Assembly: GCA_004151065.3 (NCBI GenBank)
Contig: NWUY0304997198.1
Span: 1-20,660, forward strand
From: Larix sibirica
Lineage: Eukaryota; Streptophyta; Pinopsida; Pinales; Pinaceae
DNA: 20,660 bases
Direction: 5' to 3'
Position numbers and translations under genes: made by a program. The notes below the pieces were generated by a model. That model was given only the letters and a program-made list of their open reading frames with translations. It did no database searches and was not told the DNA's origin. This document shows positions 9,121 to 19,721 of this stretch, in pieces (the stretch's first letter is position 1; each line of letters begins with the position of its first letter).

Positions 9121-10340
9121 AGCACGTTCTATCACCATTTCCATCCCACCCTTGACCATAGCGCTCATCATACGATCTGTGAATCGTTCATCGTATGCTT
9201 CAACTTATCAAATAAAGAAAGAAAGAAGTGATTAAAACCATCCTACCATGTGCTCTCATATGGTGCTGATCAGGATAATACTATATCACCCCATCAGGAA
9301 AATCCGATTTCAATGATCTAATAGAGTTATATTAGAAGAGGTTGGTTACTTTATCACCATAATAGTAAACGGGTAGGTAAGCCTATCCTATTTAGAAGGC
9401 CAAATTAAAGATCAGATCAAGGTCAAGAGAAGTAAAGTACTCCTCTCAGGAACTCATCTTATTTAGTTTTTGTCTAGGACAATTACTCCGACTTTAGGCA
9501 AAAAAGTAAAGCAATAAGAGTTGGGTTGAACGAGAACGTAACAAATAAAATCATAAATATTTAGTTAGAGGAACAGATATCACCAATCTTTCAAACCCTC
9601 CTAAATTGCCCTTATAGCATACATTTATTGCTATTTACTGCAGCTCCGCAGATGTTATTCCCGATCTGGCTCAATCAATAAGTTTTAGTAAATATTATGC
9701 TTATGATCGACTTCAAAGAGATAGGATAAAAGATAGGAGATATACCCACCTCACACTATAAATTATAAATAAGAGCTCAGAGTCACTCATTAAGAAAAAA
9801 GACGAAAGAATAAGTTCGTTACACTACACCGTTACCAATTAATAGCCTTTTAGCATGCTTCAATGCCACTCTAACTCATAAGCGATCCCAATCTAATGAA
9901 CCCTTCAAGTGTTTCTACGTCCCCATATAATATGATCTTTTCTCAATTACCAATACGCTATGGCTTTCAATGAGAAAGAGAAAGATGAAAATCGGGCAGG
10001 TTCGAGAAGCACATCTTACCTATAAACAAGAAATATAAAGAGTTATTAACCTTTCTCTATTTGAAAAATCCCTCCCTAGGCAATTGACCCCGGCTTTCCC
10101 TCATAGTAGGAACTTAGTCACGGGAGGCTGTAGAGTTTAGTAAAGCCGTAGCTCAATGCTTTTCAGTCAAAGAGAAGGCTGCAGATCGAGCAAGCGCATC
10201 TACTAATGTTAAAACCGGCTAAATGAGACCCTTTCTATCACATTATATAACCACTTCCATTCGACCTTTAACTCATAATATCATCAAGGTCAATATGCTC
10301 TGGCTTTCCGCAAAGAGAAGAAGAAGAAAAGGTCTGTAGC
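9121..10340. repeat. Worn-out repeat region, possibly 300-500 bp units
   Basis: Loosely similar blocks recur: TCTATCACCATTTCCAT near 9130 and TCTATCACATTATATAACCA near 10235; CGCTATGGCTTTCAATGAGA near 9956 and TGCTCTGGCTTTCCGCAAAG near 10297; AGAAGCACATCTTACC near 10004 and AGCAAGCGCATCTACTA near 10189. Similarity is partial and the unit cannot be fixed by eye. No gene is seen. Confidence 0.3.
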
Positions 10341-10364
10341 CATGCTCCCATGCTCCCATGCTCC
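10341..10364. repeat. Three tandem copies of CATGCTCC
   Basis: CATGCTCC occurs at 10341-10348, 10349-10356 and 10357-10364, followed by a degraded fourth copy (CCCATGC). It creates the ATG of a 68-codon frame that I do not consider a gene. Confidence 0.85.
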
Positions 10365-10388
10365 CCCATGCAGGTTCGTGATAAAGAA

Positions 10389-10428
10389 ATCAGCGTTCGC
10401 TCTAAGAGATCAGCGTTCACTCACTCTG
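10389..10428. repeat. 20-bp imperfect tandem duplication
   Basis: ATCAGCGTTCGCTCTAAGAG (10389-10408) is followed by ATCAGCGTTCACTCACTCTG (10409-10428). The first ten bases are identical, and the remainder is partly diverged. Confidence 0.7.
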
Positions 10429-10459
10429 GGAGAATCGAAGTTCGTATTAAAGACCAAAA

Positions 10460-10477
10460 GCGTAATTACATATATAA
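10460..10477 (-). repeat. GTAATTAC-core motif, reverse orientation
   Basis: GCGTAATTACATATATAA, preceded by AAAA, matches the copy at 8687 and the reverse complement of the left cluster. The preceding AAAAGCG corresponds to CGCTTTT after the 1259 copy, so the shared unit extends a few bases beyond the core. Confidence 0.75.
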
Positions 10478-10950
10478 TAGTTCATTAAAAAGATTAAAGC
10501 ATAGGGGTGATGATGGATCATCTTTATTACGCGGAAATGGATCAACAAATAAGTAAGATGATGGGTTTAAAAGACAGAGACAGATTATGGCTTGAACAGT
10601 AACTACTACTCAAGAAAGATAGGGGTATTATTATATACGTCAAAAGTATACTGATCAGTAAATAATATTACCCACATAATAAGTCTAACTATTATCTGAC
10701 TTGACTTCTCGTAGGCCGATATGACTCGCTAACGCTCAAACAATCTCTGATTCCAGAAGATAAGATAAGTTTTCAATGTCCAACAAATGACCAAAAGTAG
10801 GTCAATGACACTGCTCAACGCATTCTTTCTTCCAATCATTATATAGAAAGGGTAAGGAGGCAAGATGAAAAGTATAGTCCACCTTATTTTTCATGCATGG
10901 GCTGAGCTAGGACCTGTGGGATCTAGTTCTATACTAGTTATATACGAGCA
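10478..10950. other. No gene seen
   Basis: A/T-leaning sequence without a recognisable frame, repeat or RNA. The degenerate array begins at its right edge. Confidence 0.4.
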
Positions 10951-10952
10951 GA

Positions 10953-13135
10953 GCATATCTAAGTTGAACTTGGTAGACCAATTCAATTGTTAATCTACGA
11001 TATCGCATTGAGATTTCCTTTCCATGTTAGTTTCCATTCTTTGATAAAGAGAAAGATTTTTCAATCCTACTACAACTTACTATACGAGCTTGCATGGATA
11101 CGTTTTACCATAACTTGCATAGATTTTCACAAACTATGTATAGTTAACTTAGAATCGCATATCTACGTACGTTGTTCCCCGGATATAATTCCTACCTCTA
11201 CCGGACAGAATGTGCCTCAGAAGAGCTCTCCATGGGATGCCGTGTGCCTGTCATTTAATTCGATACTTGCGCTCACTTTGGGGTGCTCTGCCTATTTGAG
11301 ACCTGGGAGACTCTGGAGATCCTACTAGACTTCCTAGAATAATAGTTGATGGCATACGGGAAGGCATCAATATTTATGATGTAGCCATATCTACGTTGAC
11401 CTTCATGGATACGTGTTACTTGTCCATAACCAATCTGATAAGTCTATATATGATATGGCAATATAGACGTGTTCATCTATGATGTTTCCATGGAGACGTT
11501 GGTTGAACTTGCCCAGAAACAAACATAGTGCAATCTTAGTTCGGGCTAGTTTATACTGTTGATCCACTACTCAGGTGGATGCCAGAACTGCTGGGTTCAG
11601 AGACTCCAACTCTACTTAGGGTGGAACAACTAACTACTACAGCATATCTACTTGTTCAGATTTTATACTTGCATATCTACTCGTTCATAGTTGCATAGAG
11701 ATGTTAACTAACTCTCTGGATTGCCATGGTAGAGACGTTTAACTTGTCGTCCAGACGGACAAGACCAGCAGAGATTGGGTTACCACTATTCTCGGACTAT
11801 CCTACGGCAGCTACTCCACTTGGACTACTATACAATATTGCATATCCACGTGTGCATAATAGAAGTTGACCTTGTCTATTGCCAGTGGTCCATTGATTTA
11901 CACATTAAACTATGCTACTATAAGGTGCCTACCTTTCTGCTAAAGCCGTAGAGTCTCAAGCCCATGCATGCACTCACTCTGCTTTTGCCGTGTGCTGCCT
12001 TGTAACACAATTGGTTCTAACTAATTAGTGCAACTTGGAGTTCAAGCTAAACCTGTGGTGAAAGCCTATTTCAACTTGCTGCTATGGGGCCTATTGGACC
12101 TGGGACTATGGAGGCTCGCTCCTCCCTAGACCTAGATCTAGAGTTGATGCCAGAGAAAGTACCATCAATATATGATGTAACCATATGGGCCGTTTGCACT
12201 TGGACTTGGACTAGCCATATCCACAATTTCACATTTTATATTGGAATATATAAGTTATTGCCATGTAGCTGACCTCATTGCAGCCATATCCACTCTAGTT
12301 ACTATATTATGTCACCATGGAGACGTTGAACCCGCTGCCTAAAGCCGCTAATCGCAGGTGCTGATGCCAAAGCTGGGCTAAGAGAATCCTGCTATCTATT
12401 CTCCCATTCCTTAGCCCCAAGCCCCAGATGACAACAAAGCACGTAGAAGCAGAGGTTGTTTACTCTCTCCAATTGAACTCGCATGGATTGGCATCGATAC
12501 ACGATGTTGCATGGATAATTTGCCATGCTATGGGCAGGTTTAAAGCGCATATATACGTGGTATCTATAATTTCACTAGCTCTACGCTGCTGTGCTTATAG
12601 CTCTACGCTGTAACCGGGTCTCCATGAATAAATAGATTCCCACAAGGCAAGAGCTGTTGGAACAGAATTTCCAAACCATCCTAATTTTACATTTTTTCAT
12701 AGTCACAATATCTTTGTGATGGTTCCAATGAACCTAGCATTGAAGATCTAAACTGGAGATTCGCTGGAATAAACCATACCCTTTCAGATCGTTTCTCTCT
12801 GCCAGGCTGGCTGCTGCAGCCACGGAGGCTCCTCCTAGACCTAATGGTGTCATTGCATGAACCCTGTACCTACTACAACGTCTTAATATATTATATTGCC
12901 ATAGATACGTCCTGAACTCGGCTAAGAAGAACCTATAGTCTCTATAGTTTGAACATATTAGACACCGCATATCTACCTGGCCATGAACCGGACCTAGCTT
13001 TGCTTTGTGGTGCAACTAGCTATTTCCCCATGTCTCACAAAGCTAAGAATAGCTTGAGTCTCCAGTCCTTTTTAATAGAATAAGACCTGCTAAAACCTGA
13101 CCTGCAGACCTCAAAGCAGCCATACCTACACGACT
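10953..13135. repeat. Long array of degenerate CATATCTAC repeats
   Basis: A phrase close to GCCATATCTACGTTGAACTT recurs with mutations at 10953-10971, 11157, 11384-11403, 11642, 11671, 11840, 12283 and 12967. Variants with CCATGGAGACGTTG lie at 11488 and 12315. The phrase is often preceded by ATCAATATATGATGTA-like sequence (11366, 12164, 12493, and loosely 11471). A larger unit is visible: the stretch around 11290-11403 (CCTGGGAGACTCTGG, then TAGTTGATGGCAT) is echoed around 12085-12185 (CCTGGGACTATGG, then GAGTTGATGCCAG), and the GAGGCTC...CCTAGACCTA part again at 12824. Spacing is irregular. The frames at 10987-11328, 12084-12272 and 12428-12613 are by-products. This is a worn satellite-like or nested-repeat region of unknown origin. 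Confidence 0.6.
12576..12610. repeat. 13-bp direct repeat, 22-bp period
   Basis: TAGCTCTACGCTG occurs at 12576-12588 and 12598-12610 without mismatch, inside the degenerate array. Confidence 0.75.
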
Positions 13136-13269
13136 CTACTAAGTGAATAGCTTCTATTTTACCAATACACTGAACTAGAATAGACCTAACAGACTCATAT
13201 GCTTTTGGACTCCGCCTTTGGATCTTTATGAAACTACTCTTTGGGTCCCTATGATTGAACCTAGCTATA

Positions 13270-13660
13270 CTCATACCTACCCTTGTTACTTACCTTGGGT
13301 CCTCATTACCTCGGTTTATAAACTTTGTTACTTACCTTGGTTATTTGGTTACTTTTGACCTTGGTGGGCCGCTTTCAGTCGAGACCTAACCTATATACTC
13401 CATACAGCCTTTTTAATATACTTTGAAACTCATACTCATATCTCTCCTTGGTTGGACCTTAAACTCAGCCCATACCGACTTGGTACACCTCCTTTGTAAC
13501 CTCATAAAACTCATCCTTAGAAACTTAATTATCAACCTTCCTTAGGAACCTCTGCCTTAGACCTACTACCTTGGGACCGCCTCATCCCACTACTCCTTGG
13601 GAACCTCGGCCTTTTCAACCTACTTGGGAAACTAGGACTCTACCCTCCTTGGTGGGAATA
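13270..13660. repeat. CCTTGG-rich degenerate repeat tract
   Basis: TTGTTACTTACCTTGG is present at 13283-13298 and identically at 13325-13340 (42-bp period). Further right, CCTTGG, ACCTTGG and AACCTCGGCCTT phrases recur every 15-45 bases to about 13650, with the plus strand rich in ACCT, CTTGG and CTCAT. This is a decayed minisatellite. No gene. Confidence 0.55.
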
Positions 13661-14300
13661 GATAAATAAAGACAGCCATACCAGCAAGGGCGACCAAAGA
13701 CGCCATCTTTCCAAGCGTTTATCTCGGGGAAATTCCCTAATTCAAGGTGGCCTATAGTGAAGTGAAAAGCTACCCCGCCAGAGTGTGGTAGGGAAATCCT
13801 CCGACCGGTATGAGAGAGCTGGACCAGCGAGCGACCAATAGAAGATCTCGCAAAGTGAAAATACTATGGTTTACATATAAGCAGTTTAAGAAGCAGCATA
13901 CGTTGACACAGGGTACCCAGGTTACGCAGTTGACTCATTGCCGCGGGTCTCGCTCTCGGTACGACGACTAATAGTTGTAATAACCAGCTACTATTACGTC
14001 GTTGTCGGAACTAGTAAAAGTAAGCCAAATAGCGAGCGCCATAGTACGGGATAAATACAGGCCTTGTTTACACACCGCAGTAACCTTTATGGTGGAGCAG
14101 CTGCTGATGCCGTACTCACTCGGGCGAACGGACGGAGCCAACTATAGCAGGTATAGCACCTTATTGGTCGTTTTATACATCTAGTCAAGTAAGTCACACC
14201 AGCGAGCCACCTTTTTATGATAAGCTGCTCGAGATGTCTTCGTTATCAACGGTTTTAGATAAGGACCAAGCTAATGAGTATTCTAATATATAATATATGT
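13661..14300. other. No gene seen; one hairpin
   Basis: Sequence of slightly higher G+C with a mitochondrial-intergenic look but no recognised exon, tRNA or rRNA. The 14002-14184 frame is a chance opening. The only structure is the hairpin at 13961-14005. Confidence 0.4.
13961..14005. repeat. Imperfect inverted repeat (stem-loop)
   Basis: TAATAGT (13969-13975) pairs perfectly with ACTATTA (13990-13996). Beyond a one-base bulge, ACGACGAC pairs with GTCGTTGT except at one position. The loop is about 14 bases. A potential hairpin in either strand; no T-run follows. Confidence 0.5.
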
Positions 14301-14317
14301 AGTAGATCGGACCACAA

Positions 14318-14623
14318 TTGGAGATATTTATTAATTTCGTGCATCCATATTGTTACACACCGGCATACAATGAAGAAGACGGAATAGGATCGGGTGATCA
14401 ATCCGTGCGCTATACATCATCGATATCGCGTTTTCAAGCAGCAGAGTATAAGTCCGACAGCAAGTATTATTGCAGCAAGTATCAGTATTGCAAGGCTCCT
14501 GAGTAGTATCTAAATAAGCTGAAGGCTCAGGCTACTAATAAGCAGGTTAAAAAGCAGTTGAATAAGTTGTATCACCGTAAGTTTCTAGTGAAAGCTCATA
14601 AGTTTCAGTCTCAGGCAACCTAA
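14318..14623 (+). pseudogene. Gln/Lys/Tyr-rich broken frame
   Basis: A TTG-started frame reaches a TAG at 14504-14506 and stays open in the same frame to the TAA at 14621. The second half is strongly biased to Gln, Lys, Ala and Leu (NKQVKKQLNKLYHRKF, then AHKFQSQAT), and the part before the stop has SKYYCSKYQY-type repeats. In composition it resembles the frames at both window ends. Family unknown. It ends immediately before a partial copy of the palindromic-core motif. Confidence 0.3.
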
Positions 14624-14634
14624 AAGCGTAATTG
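14623..14634 (-). repeat. Partial GTAATTAC-type motif
   Basis: AAAAGCGTAATT matches the first 12 bases of the 10457-10468 copy and then diverges into GGCATGC. This could be a truncated copy or chance. Confidence 0.35.
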
Positions 14635-15413
14635 GCATGCGTATTGGCATCCGATCATACTAATATTGTAAGTAGTCTCCGGCTTGTAAGGGTAAGCATA
14701 CTAAGATCTATACATCTACCTTTCCGGTCTATAATCCTACCTCTCGACGAAACTCTACTACGTATGATCCAAATACATATATCTCTTTTCCGGCCAATCC
14801 GAAGAAACCTCTCCCTTTAGTCGAGCGGCTCCGCCCTTATAAGATGCGGTGTTTCTGAAAGCAAACCCCGTTTGTAGTAGTTCCGAATCATATTATCAAC
14901 TGGGGTCTCGAAGTCCCATTTTTGTTTAGGCAAGTAGATTCATTAGAGCCTTTCCCCCTTCCATCCTTCCTCTTTAAAGCCCTATTTAATCCATCAAATG
15001 TCTATCTTTTTTTCACTACCGCAACGTATATAACGCACGTACTAACACGGATCGATGCATTGGTTAAACGCGGAGATAGGAATGCGCCGGCTCAGAGTGT
15101 GGATCCCGATTTTCCACTCTGTCAACGACAGTTATACTACAAAGAAGGACTCGAAAGCAGAAGGGACCCACGGCGAGATAGCATTTGCTAAACGATACGA
15201 TCAATCTCTAGCAAGAAAAGCGGTATGCATAATTTATTCCCGAGGCTTTTAGGGAAGGAAAACAACCAATCAGAACCTATTTCGTCGGGGGGGTGCAGAG
15301 AGGGAACAGAGTATAGAGGCATCAATAGAGAAAGAGCCAATTAGGCGGGTTGTGGGGGGGCATTACTTACCGGGAGGAATCATTTTGATGTAGCTGATAC
15401 ACTTCTTGATTAT
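14635..15413. other. No gene seen
   Basis: Overlapping plus-strand frames at 14922-15191 and 15055-15252 show no domain or family resemblance. Two G-runs of seven lie near 15287 and 15354. No repeat stands out. Confidence 0.4.
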
Positions 15414-15473
15414 CCGCAGACTTTACTTAGCAAACGTTGCAAAGGAGCTTTATATTCCGCATACTTTACTTAG
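15414..15473. repeat. 17-bp direct repeat, 43-bp period
   Basis: CCGCAGACTTTACTTAG (15414-15430) recurs as CCGCATACTTTACTTAG (15457-15473) with one mismatch. Confidence 0.7.
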
Positions 15474-15640
15474 TCCTAAGTTATGGCACTTATTAGTTAT
15501 GGGGGCTATTTAATATTCTATAGAATGCAATTATACAGTATACCCCGCTGTATAAAAAACAACAGAAGAGACAAAGGCGGCTTTCCTTCACTCTGTTCCC
15601 ACTCCAGTCCCTGCTTCCCTTCGTCCGGTTTGAGATCGAG

Positions 15641-15700
15641 CAGTTACAGGTGCATTTGACTCAGTAGTATATTTTTTTCCAGTTACAGGTAAACTTGATG
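15641..15700. repeat. Direct repeat CAGTTACAGGT, 39-bp period
   Basis: CAGTTACAGGTGCATTTGA at 15641-15659 is echoed by CAGTTACAGGTAAACTTGA from 15680. Eleven bases are identical, followed by partial similarity. Confidence 0.55.
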
Positions 15701-15857
15701 TTGTTGAAGAATCCGTTTACCTCGACATCAGCCAACCACTCGCCAACTACTGACTCTTACCATAACACCCCTTACCATAGAGTCTTGGTCCATCCGAAGC
15801 ATCGAGCCTCATACGTGAGTGGACCCGCAAACGCATATATTTGTCTAATGGTACCCA

Positions 15858-15905
15858 ACGATGCTAATCCTAAGGCGCCTTACGATGCTCATCCGAAGGT
15901 GGCTG
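15858..15905. repeat. 24-bp imperfect tandem duplication
   Basis: ACGATGCTAATCCTAAGGCG plus CCTT (15858-15881) is followed by ACGATGCTCATCCGAAGGTG plus GCTG (15882-15905). It lies in the frame 15695-15997, where it encodes DANPKAPY then DAHPKVAG. The frame has no family resemblance and is not called as a gene. Confidence 0.7.
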
Positions 15906-16200
15906 GGCGATGCTCTTTTCTTATCCATATTAGATATACCGATAGATATAGGTCTAGTGATATAGGCGATAATCTATATGTTTTTAGTGATATATAGTTA
16001 TGCCAGATATGGTGGATACTAGTCTATAGGATTAGGCTAATATTAGGCACTAACTTATACTATAATACTGTGTACTGGAAGTAGATCGATATGCCTGGTA
16101 ACCTTGTAGAAATAAGTATCATATTATATAATATAAATTAGTATAAATTAGTCTAGTAATAGAAAAATTATACCTATATAGTCTATAAGGGTACTACCTG
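15906..16200. other. AT-rich TATAG/CTATA-rich tract
   Basis: GATATA, TCTATAG, TAGTCTA and ATTAGGC phrases recur at close irregular spacing. It is low-complexity and probably a decayed simple repeat. A similar tract lies at about 17930-18190. Confidence 0.45.
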
Positions 16201-17440
16201 GTCAGCTCATAACCTCTAGTTGCTGTGTTCCACTCAAAGGGAAGTATATATCGTATATAAAGAGTAAGCTGTGTTCTCCTGGGGTCTGTGTGAAGAGGAA
16301 GATGCTATGTTGGTAAGAGTAAGATGTTTGTTTATCCTGTGTCAATGTACATGCTGGTATAAGACCCAAGGTGAGTGCGTTGGGTAATAGGTATGTATCG
16401 CTATCTCCAGTAGGAATTAAAGGTGTTCTATTGCAAAAGATGTTATTGTACCGGGTTGAATCATTGCTAAGTGGGTTGTGTGGGATCAATAATAATTAAG
16501 TAGGTTTGTGTGGGTTGTTCCTGGTTGCTGTGTGGCTGGGAAAATAATGTATAGTTCCTGTGGTCCCCTGTTCCAAGTGTATCTCATATATCAAAATTCC
16601 GGTCAATATATCTGGTATATAGTCCAGGTGTACATATAATACATATCATTCATAGGCTGTACGTGCATAGGCTGTACGTGCTAGGTTATCAAAGCTATAA
16701 TTCCCCTAATACCAAGTAAGGTGCCCCTCGTTTTTCAAGTAGGTGTTCGGGTTTATGCTCCAAGTGGTTTGTTGGTCTCAACGCTAAAGTGAAAAATGCT
16801 GGTGTTTGGTTTTTTTAGGTAGTGTTCCCGCTCTGGGGTCTGTCCTCCAGTTTTGATAGAGGATAAAATGTATTTGGTACGGGTTATGAATTGATTGCTC
16901 ATGGTGGTTGTACAAGGTTATCACACTAAATGTAAATGAATGAATCGTGTCATAAATCCTCATATCAGTGCTTACACCCGAATTGAAAAGGCAAGGTTGG
17001 GGTTGGCTCAACAAGGTATAACGAGTAGGAATAAGATCCGGTGTTTAAAAGTGAAAAGGGTTGGGTTCCACATCATGATAAGATGAGGGAATCAAAAGTT
17101 AGTAAGTCTGTAGTTGTGCTCTATGCTTCGCGGGGTGTAGCTAGTATCAAGGCTTCATCAAGGGGATCAAATAAACTAGCGGGTTACAGCTTCGTCAGAC
17201 GGATATATCCGGGCAAGTCCTTACAAGGCCCCAGGAAAGCCAAGGAGATAAGGCCAACCATGGCCCTAGGAGCAGGAATTGAAGCAATGGATTTGGTGGA
17301 ACGCATAGTAAAGTACTATAGTCGGATTAAAAGTACATCATAGTAGAGTCATAGGTTGGTGAAAGCCATTTCCATATCGAGATTGAGCCCCTCATAAACA
17401 AAGGTAGCATTTTATAAGGTAGCATAATATATGCATCATG
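16201..17440. other. No supported gene; one 15-bp tandem duplication
   Basis: Open frames at 16202-16489 (minus, 95 codons), 16784-17014 (minus) and 17041-17343 (plus, 100 codons, GTG start) show no motif, signal or family resemblance. CATAGGCTGTACGTG is perfectly duplicated at 16651-16665 and 16666-16680. The plus strand from 16200 to 16560 is strongly T/G-biased. Confidence 0.4.
16651..16680. repeat. 15-bp perfect tandem duplication
   Basis: CATAGGCTGTACGTG occurs twice head to tail with no mismatch. Confidence 0.85.
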
Positions 17441-18674
17441 GGCAGAAGCAAGGGTAGAAGTGGGTGACGGGGTTGCAGTTCGAGTTGCAGGGGTTGAAGT
17501 GTAGTAGCTATGGGGAGTACCAATAGCATAAGGCCTCGTTTAAAAGCGTTATTGGGCTTATTAGGTACATTGACCATGTATGGGATTGAATAAAGGTTTT
17601 AGAGTTCAAAGATGTCCTATGAGCCGGTTTATGAATGTTCCCAAGGGAGTAGGTGTTTTGCTGCCCCACTATGGGATCGGTAGAGCCAGTTGATCTACCA
17701 TAAGTAAAGGCAAGGACTAGAGTCCAAGAAGCATCCCTTAGGGTTAAAACCACCAGTTATTGAAGTCCCACTAGGAATAAGTCCAGCTTCAGGTTCATCC
17801 TCACCAGTAGCTTAAGTAGTATTCTAACCAGTAATAAATGGAGTAAGGGTCTAGGGTAGCATCAGTACCAGTAAATGGTTACGAGATGGGTATGGGTACC
17901 AGGTTAATTATTATTATATTCCTCAGACTTATAAGACTACTAGAGTATAAGATCTTATGATTCCTCTATTGATTGCTAAGATAGTAAGTATAATCTAGTA
18001 TCAGTAAAGTATAAAACTAGTATAAGATATTACTGTCTAACGCCATTATAATGCAGGAAAAATCCCTAATTATATTCAAGTAACAATTGAATTAGCTTAG
18101 TTTATTAAGATAATATCATCAAGTAGAAGTTAAGTAAAGTCTAGTAGAAGATCCCTAATACGGTATCCTTATATAGTATTTACCCTCTATAAATGTACCC
18201 TATTGAGGTCTATAGTAGTCCTCTCCTAGGTGGTAAATAGTGTTGCTCTCTCTCTATCGGCATAAGTATTTCCTGGGTACCTCCCCGATAGTATTTCCTT
18301 TCATCATGAAAGCCCTTTCCTCTAGGCCCTCTCCTCATGATCTCAAGCCCTTATATAAACTCTGGCTGGCCGGGCACAAGCAGCTGTCCTTCCTTCCTTC
18401 CGGCCTCTGGGGGCAAGCCTAGCCTTACATTTATTTAGAAAAGGTTATCCCTTTCCCGTAGCGAGAAGGTGCTAATAAGTTATAACCCATGCTATTCTTT
18501 TTACATGCACTAATTTTGTTAGGAGTGCAATCTTACAATGCTCCATACTCTTTCTCATCATCTTGCAAGATATCTACTTTTCAAAGTGCCATTAGGCTTT
18601 ATTATTCTTTTAGTTTCATTTTGTGACTCATAGTAGACTTTCTATTTTCTTTGTTGTTAGTTTGGTCTCCAGGT
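17441..18674. other. No gene seen; purine-rich and AT-rich low-complexity parts
   Basis: Near 17445-17510 the plus strand has GGGGTTGCAGTTCGAGTTGC-type repetition encoding alternating Val, Ala, Arg and Glu. From 17930 to 18190 it is AT-rich with recurrent AGTATAA and CTAGTA. The frame 18240-18422 is unremarkable. Confidence 0.4.
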
Positions 18675-19573
18675 TCATGCAGGATCCGAAGGAGAGCCAT
18701 CTAAAGCCGCGGAGATAATTGTTTGGTATAGATTGAGAAAGATCCCCCAATACTCTTGGATAGTTTCACTAATGAGAGGAGGCAAGATGGCCATCTTCCT
18801 TTTTACATAGCTCTTGAAATCAATGATCTGATTCTGCACTTGCGAGAGATCCATCCCTCCTTGTAATACCGTCGTCTTATAATTTCCTGCATGGCTTCAA
18901 TCTTCATAGCTCTTTCTAGGGCATCCGCAGCAGAGTCTATCTTCTTCTGCTGAGTCAATGGAATCTTCGTCAGAGGTAGCAACCCCTGAATGTACCACTC
19001 CTGAACATGTGCTTCATTAATGGGATTGGTCAGCTTTCCCAATGCATCTTTAAGCCGCTGCATGTACTCCCATGCAGTTTCTCTTTGTAGCTGTTTAATT
19101 ATTCTGATTTCCGTAATGCCCTGCTGTTCTGACTGTGGCAATTTGAATTCTTCAATAAACAGTTTCTTAATTTCTGCAAGAGTCAATGCTTGTGCTCCCA
19201 GTTGCGGTTCTACAGACTTAATGTACCATTTAAGGGCTCTGTCCCTTAAAGTGGTCTGAAACTCTATAATCTTAGCATCATTTTGAGTTACTCTGGCTCT
19301 CCAGATGGCTTCACACAGATACCAATGTTGTTTAACATCCTCATCTCCTCTCCCATGGAATTCAGGATACCGGGTCAGATATCCGGCAGCTGTCGCCATA
19401 GTTGTAGTAGGTGTTCCAACTAAAACAAAACCCTGTGGTCCTGTCTTAAATACTGATCCTGAACTACTGGTAACTAATCCTCCTCCTTGATTGCTGTCCG
19501 ACTGAGATTGACTATTGCTACTATTATTATTTACTCCTACTGATCCACTTGCCCTGAGCTTCTCACAACTGTA
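18675..19573 (-). pseudogene. Ty3/gypsy gag (Retrotrans_gag domain), frameshifted at the C-terminus
   Basis: Gag is the structural protein that forms retrotransposon virus-like particles. The ATG-started core (19399 to 18803, 198 codons) is uninterrupted and carries the whole plant retrotransposon-gag signature in order: YPEFHGRGDEDVKQHWYLCE, IIEFQTTLRDRALKWY, FIEEFKLPQSEQQ, AWEYMQRLKDALGKL, EWYIQGLLPLTKIPL and AADALERAMKIEAM. The same frame is open for 58 more codons upstream to a stop at 19574-19576, encoding a Ser/Asn/Gly-rich linker (NNNSSNSQSQSDSNQGGG), so the true start may be further upstream. Near 18865 the downstream similarity moves to another frame (LQGGMDLSQVQNQI) that continues to a stop at 18675. 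No zinc knuckle, protease or pol follows. It is the best-preserved gene remnant in the window, but truncated. It may or may not derive from the same element as the RT and integrase fragments. Confidence 0.9.
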
Positions 19574-19721
19574 CTAGGTAAATTAAGAACTAATGCAGAA
19601 GTATATATAGAAAGTACCAAGTTATGATGATACGTCGGGGGAGAGTTAGGGTCCGGGCTGGTGCTGATTCCTGCTGGGGGTCCAATTTACACTGAGGGTC
19701 GCTCTGCGTCTGAAACATTTG

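Noticed and set aside
10987-11328. 113-codon plus-strand open frame
   Set aside because: It lies inside the degenerate repeat array, its codons follow the repeat phrases, and no domain is visible.
15695-15997. 100-codon plus-strand open frame with a duplicated DAxPK phrase
   Set aside because: The duplication is a DNA-level 24-bp tandem repeat, and the rest of the frame resembles no protein.
16202-16489. 95-codon minus-strand open frame
   Set aside because: Its composition follows the T/G bias of the plus strand, and it has no domain, membrane pattern or family resemblance.
17041-17343. 100-codon plus-strand open frame
   Set aside because: It opens on GTG, has no recognised motif and no coding-like neighbours. 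Chance openness is expected at this length in 20 kb.
19020-19259. Plus-strand frame inside gag
   Set aside because: It is the exact antisense of the well-supported gag core.
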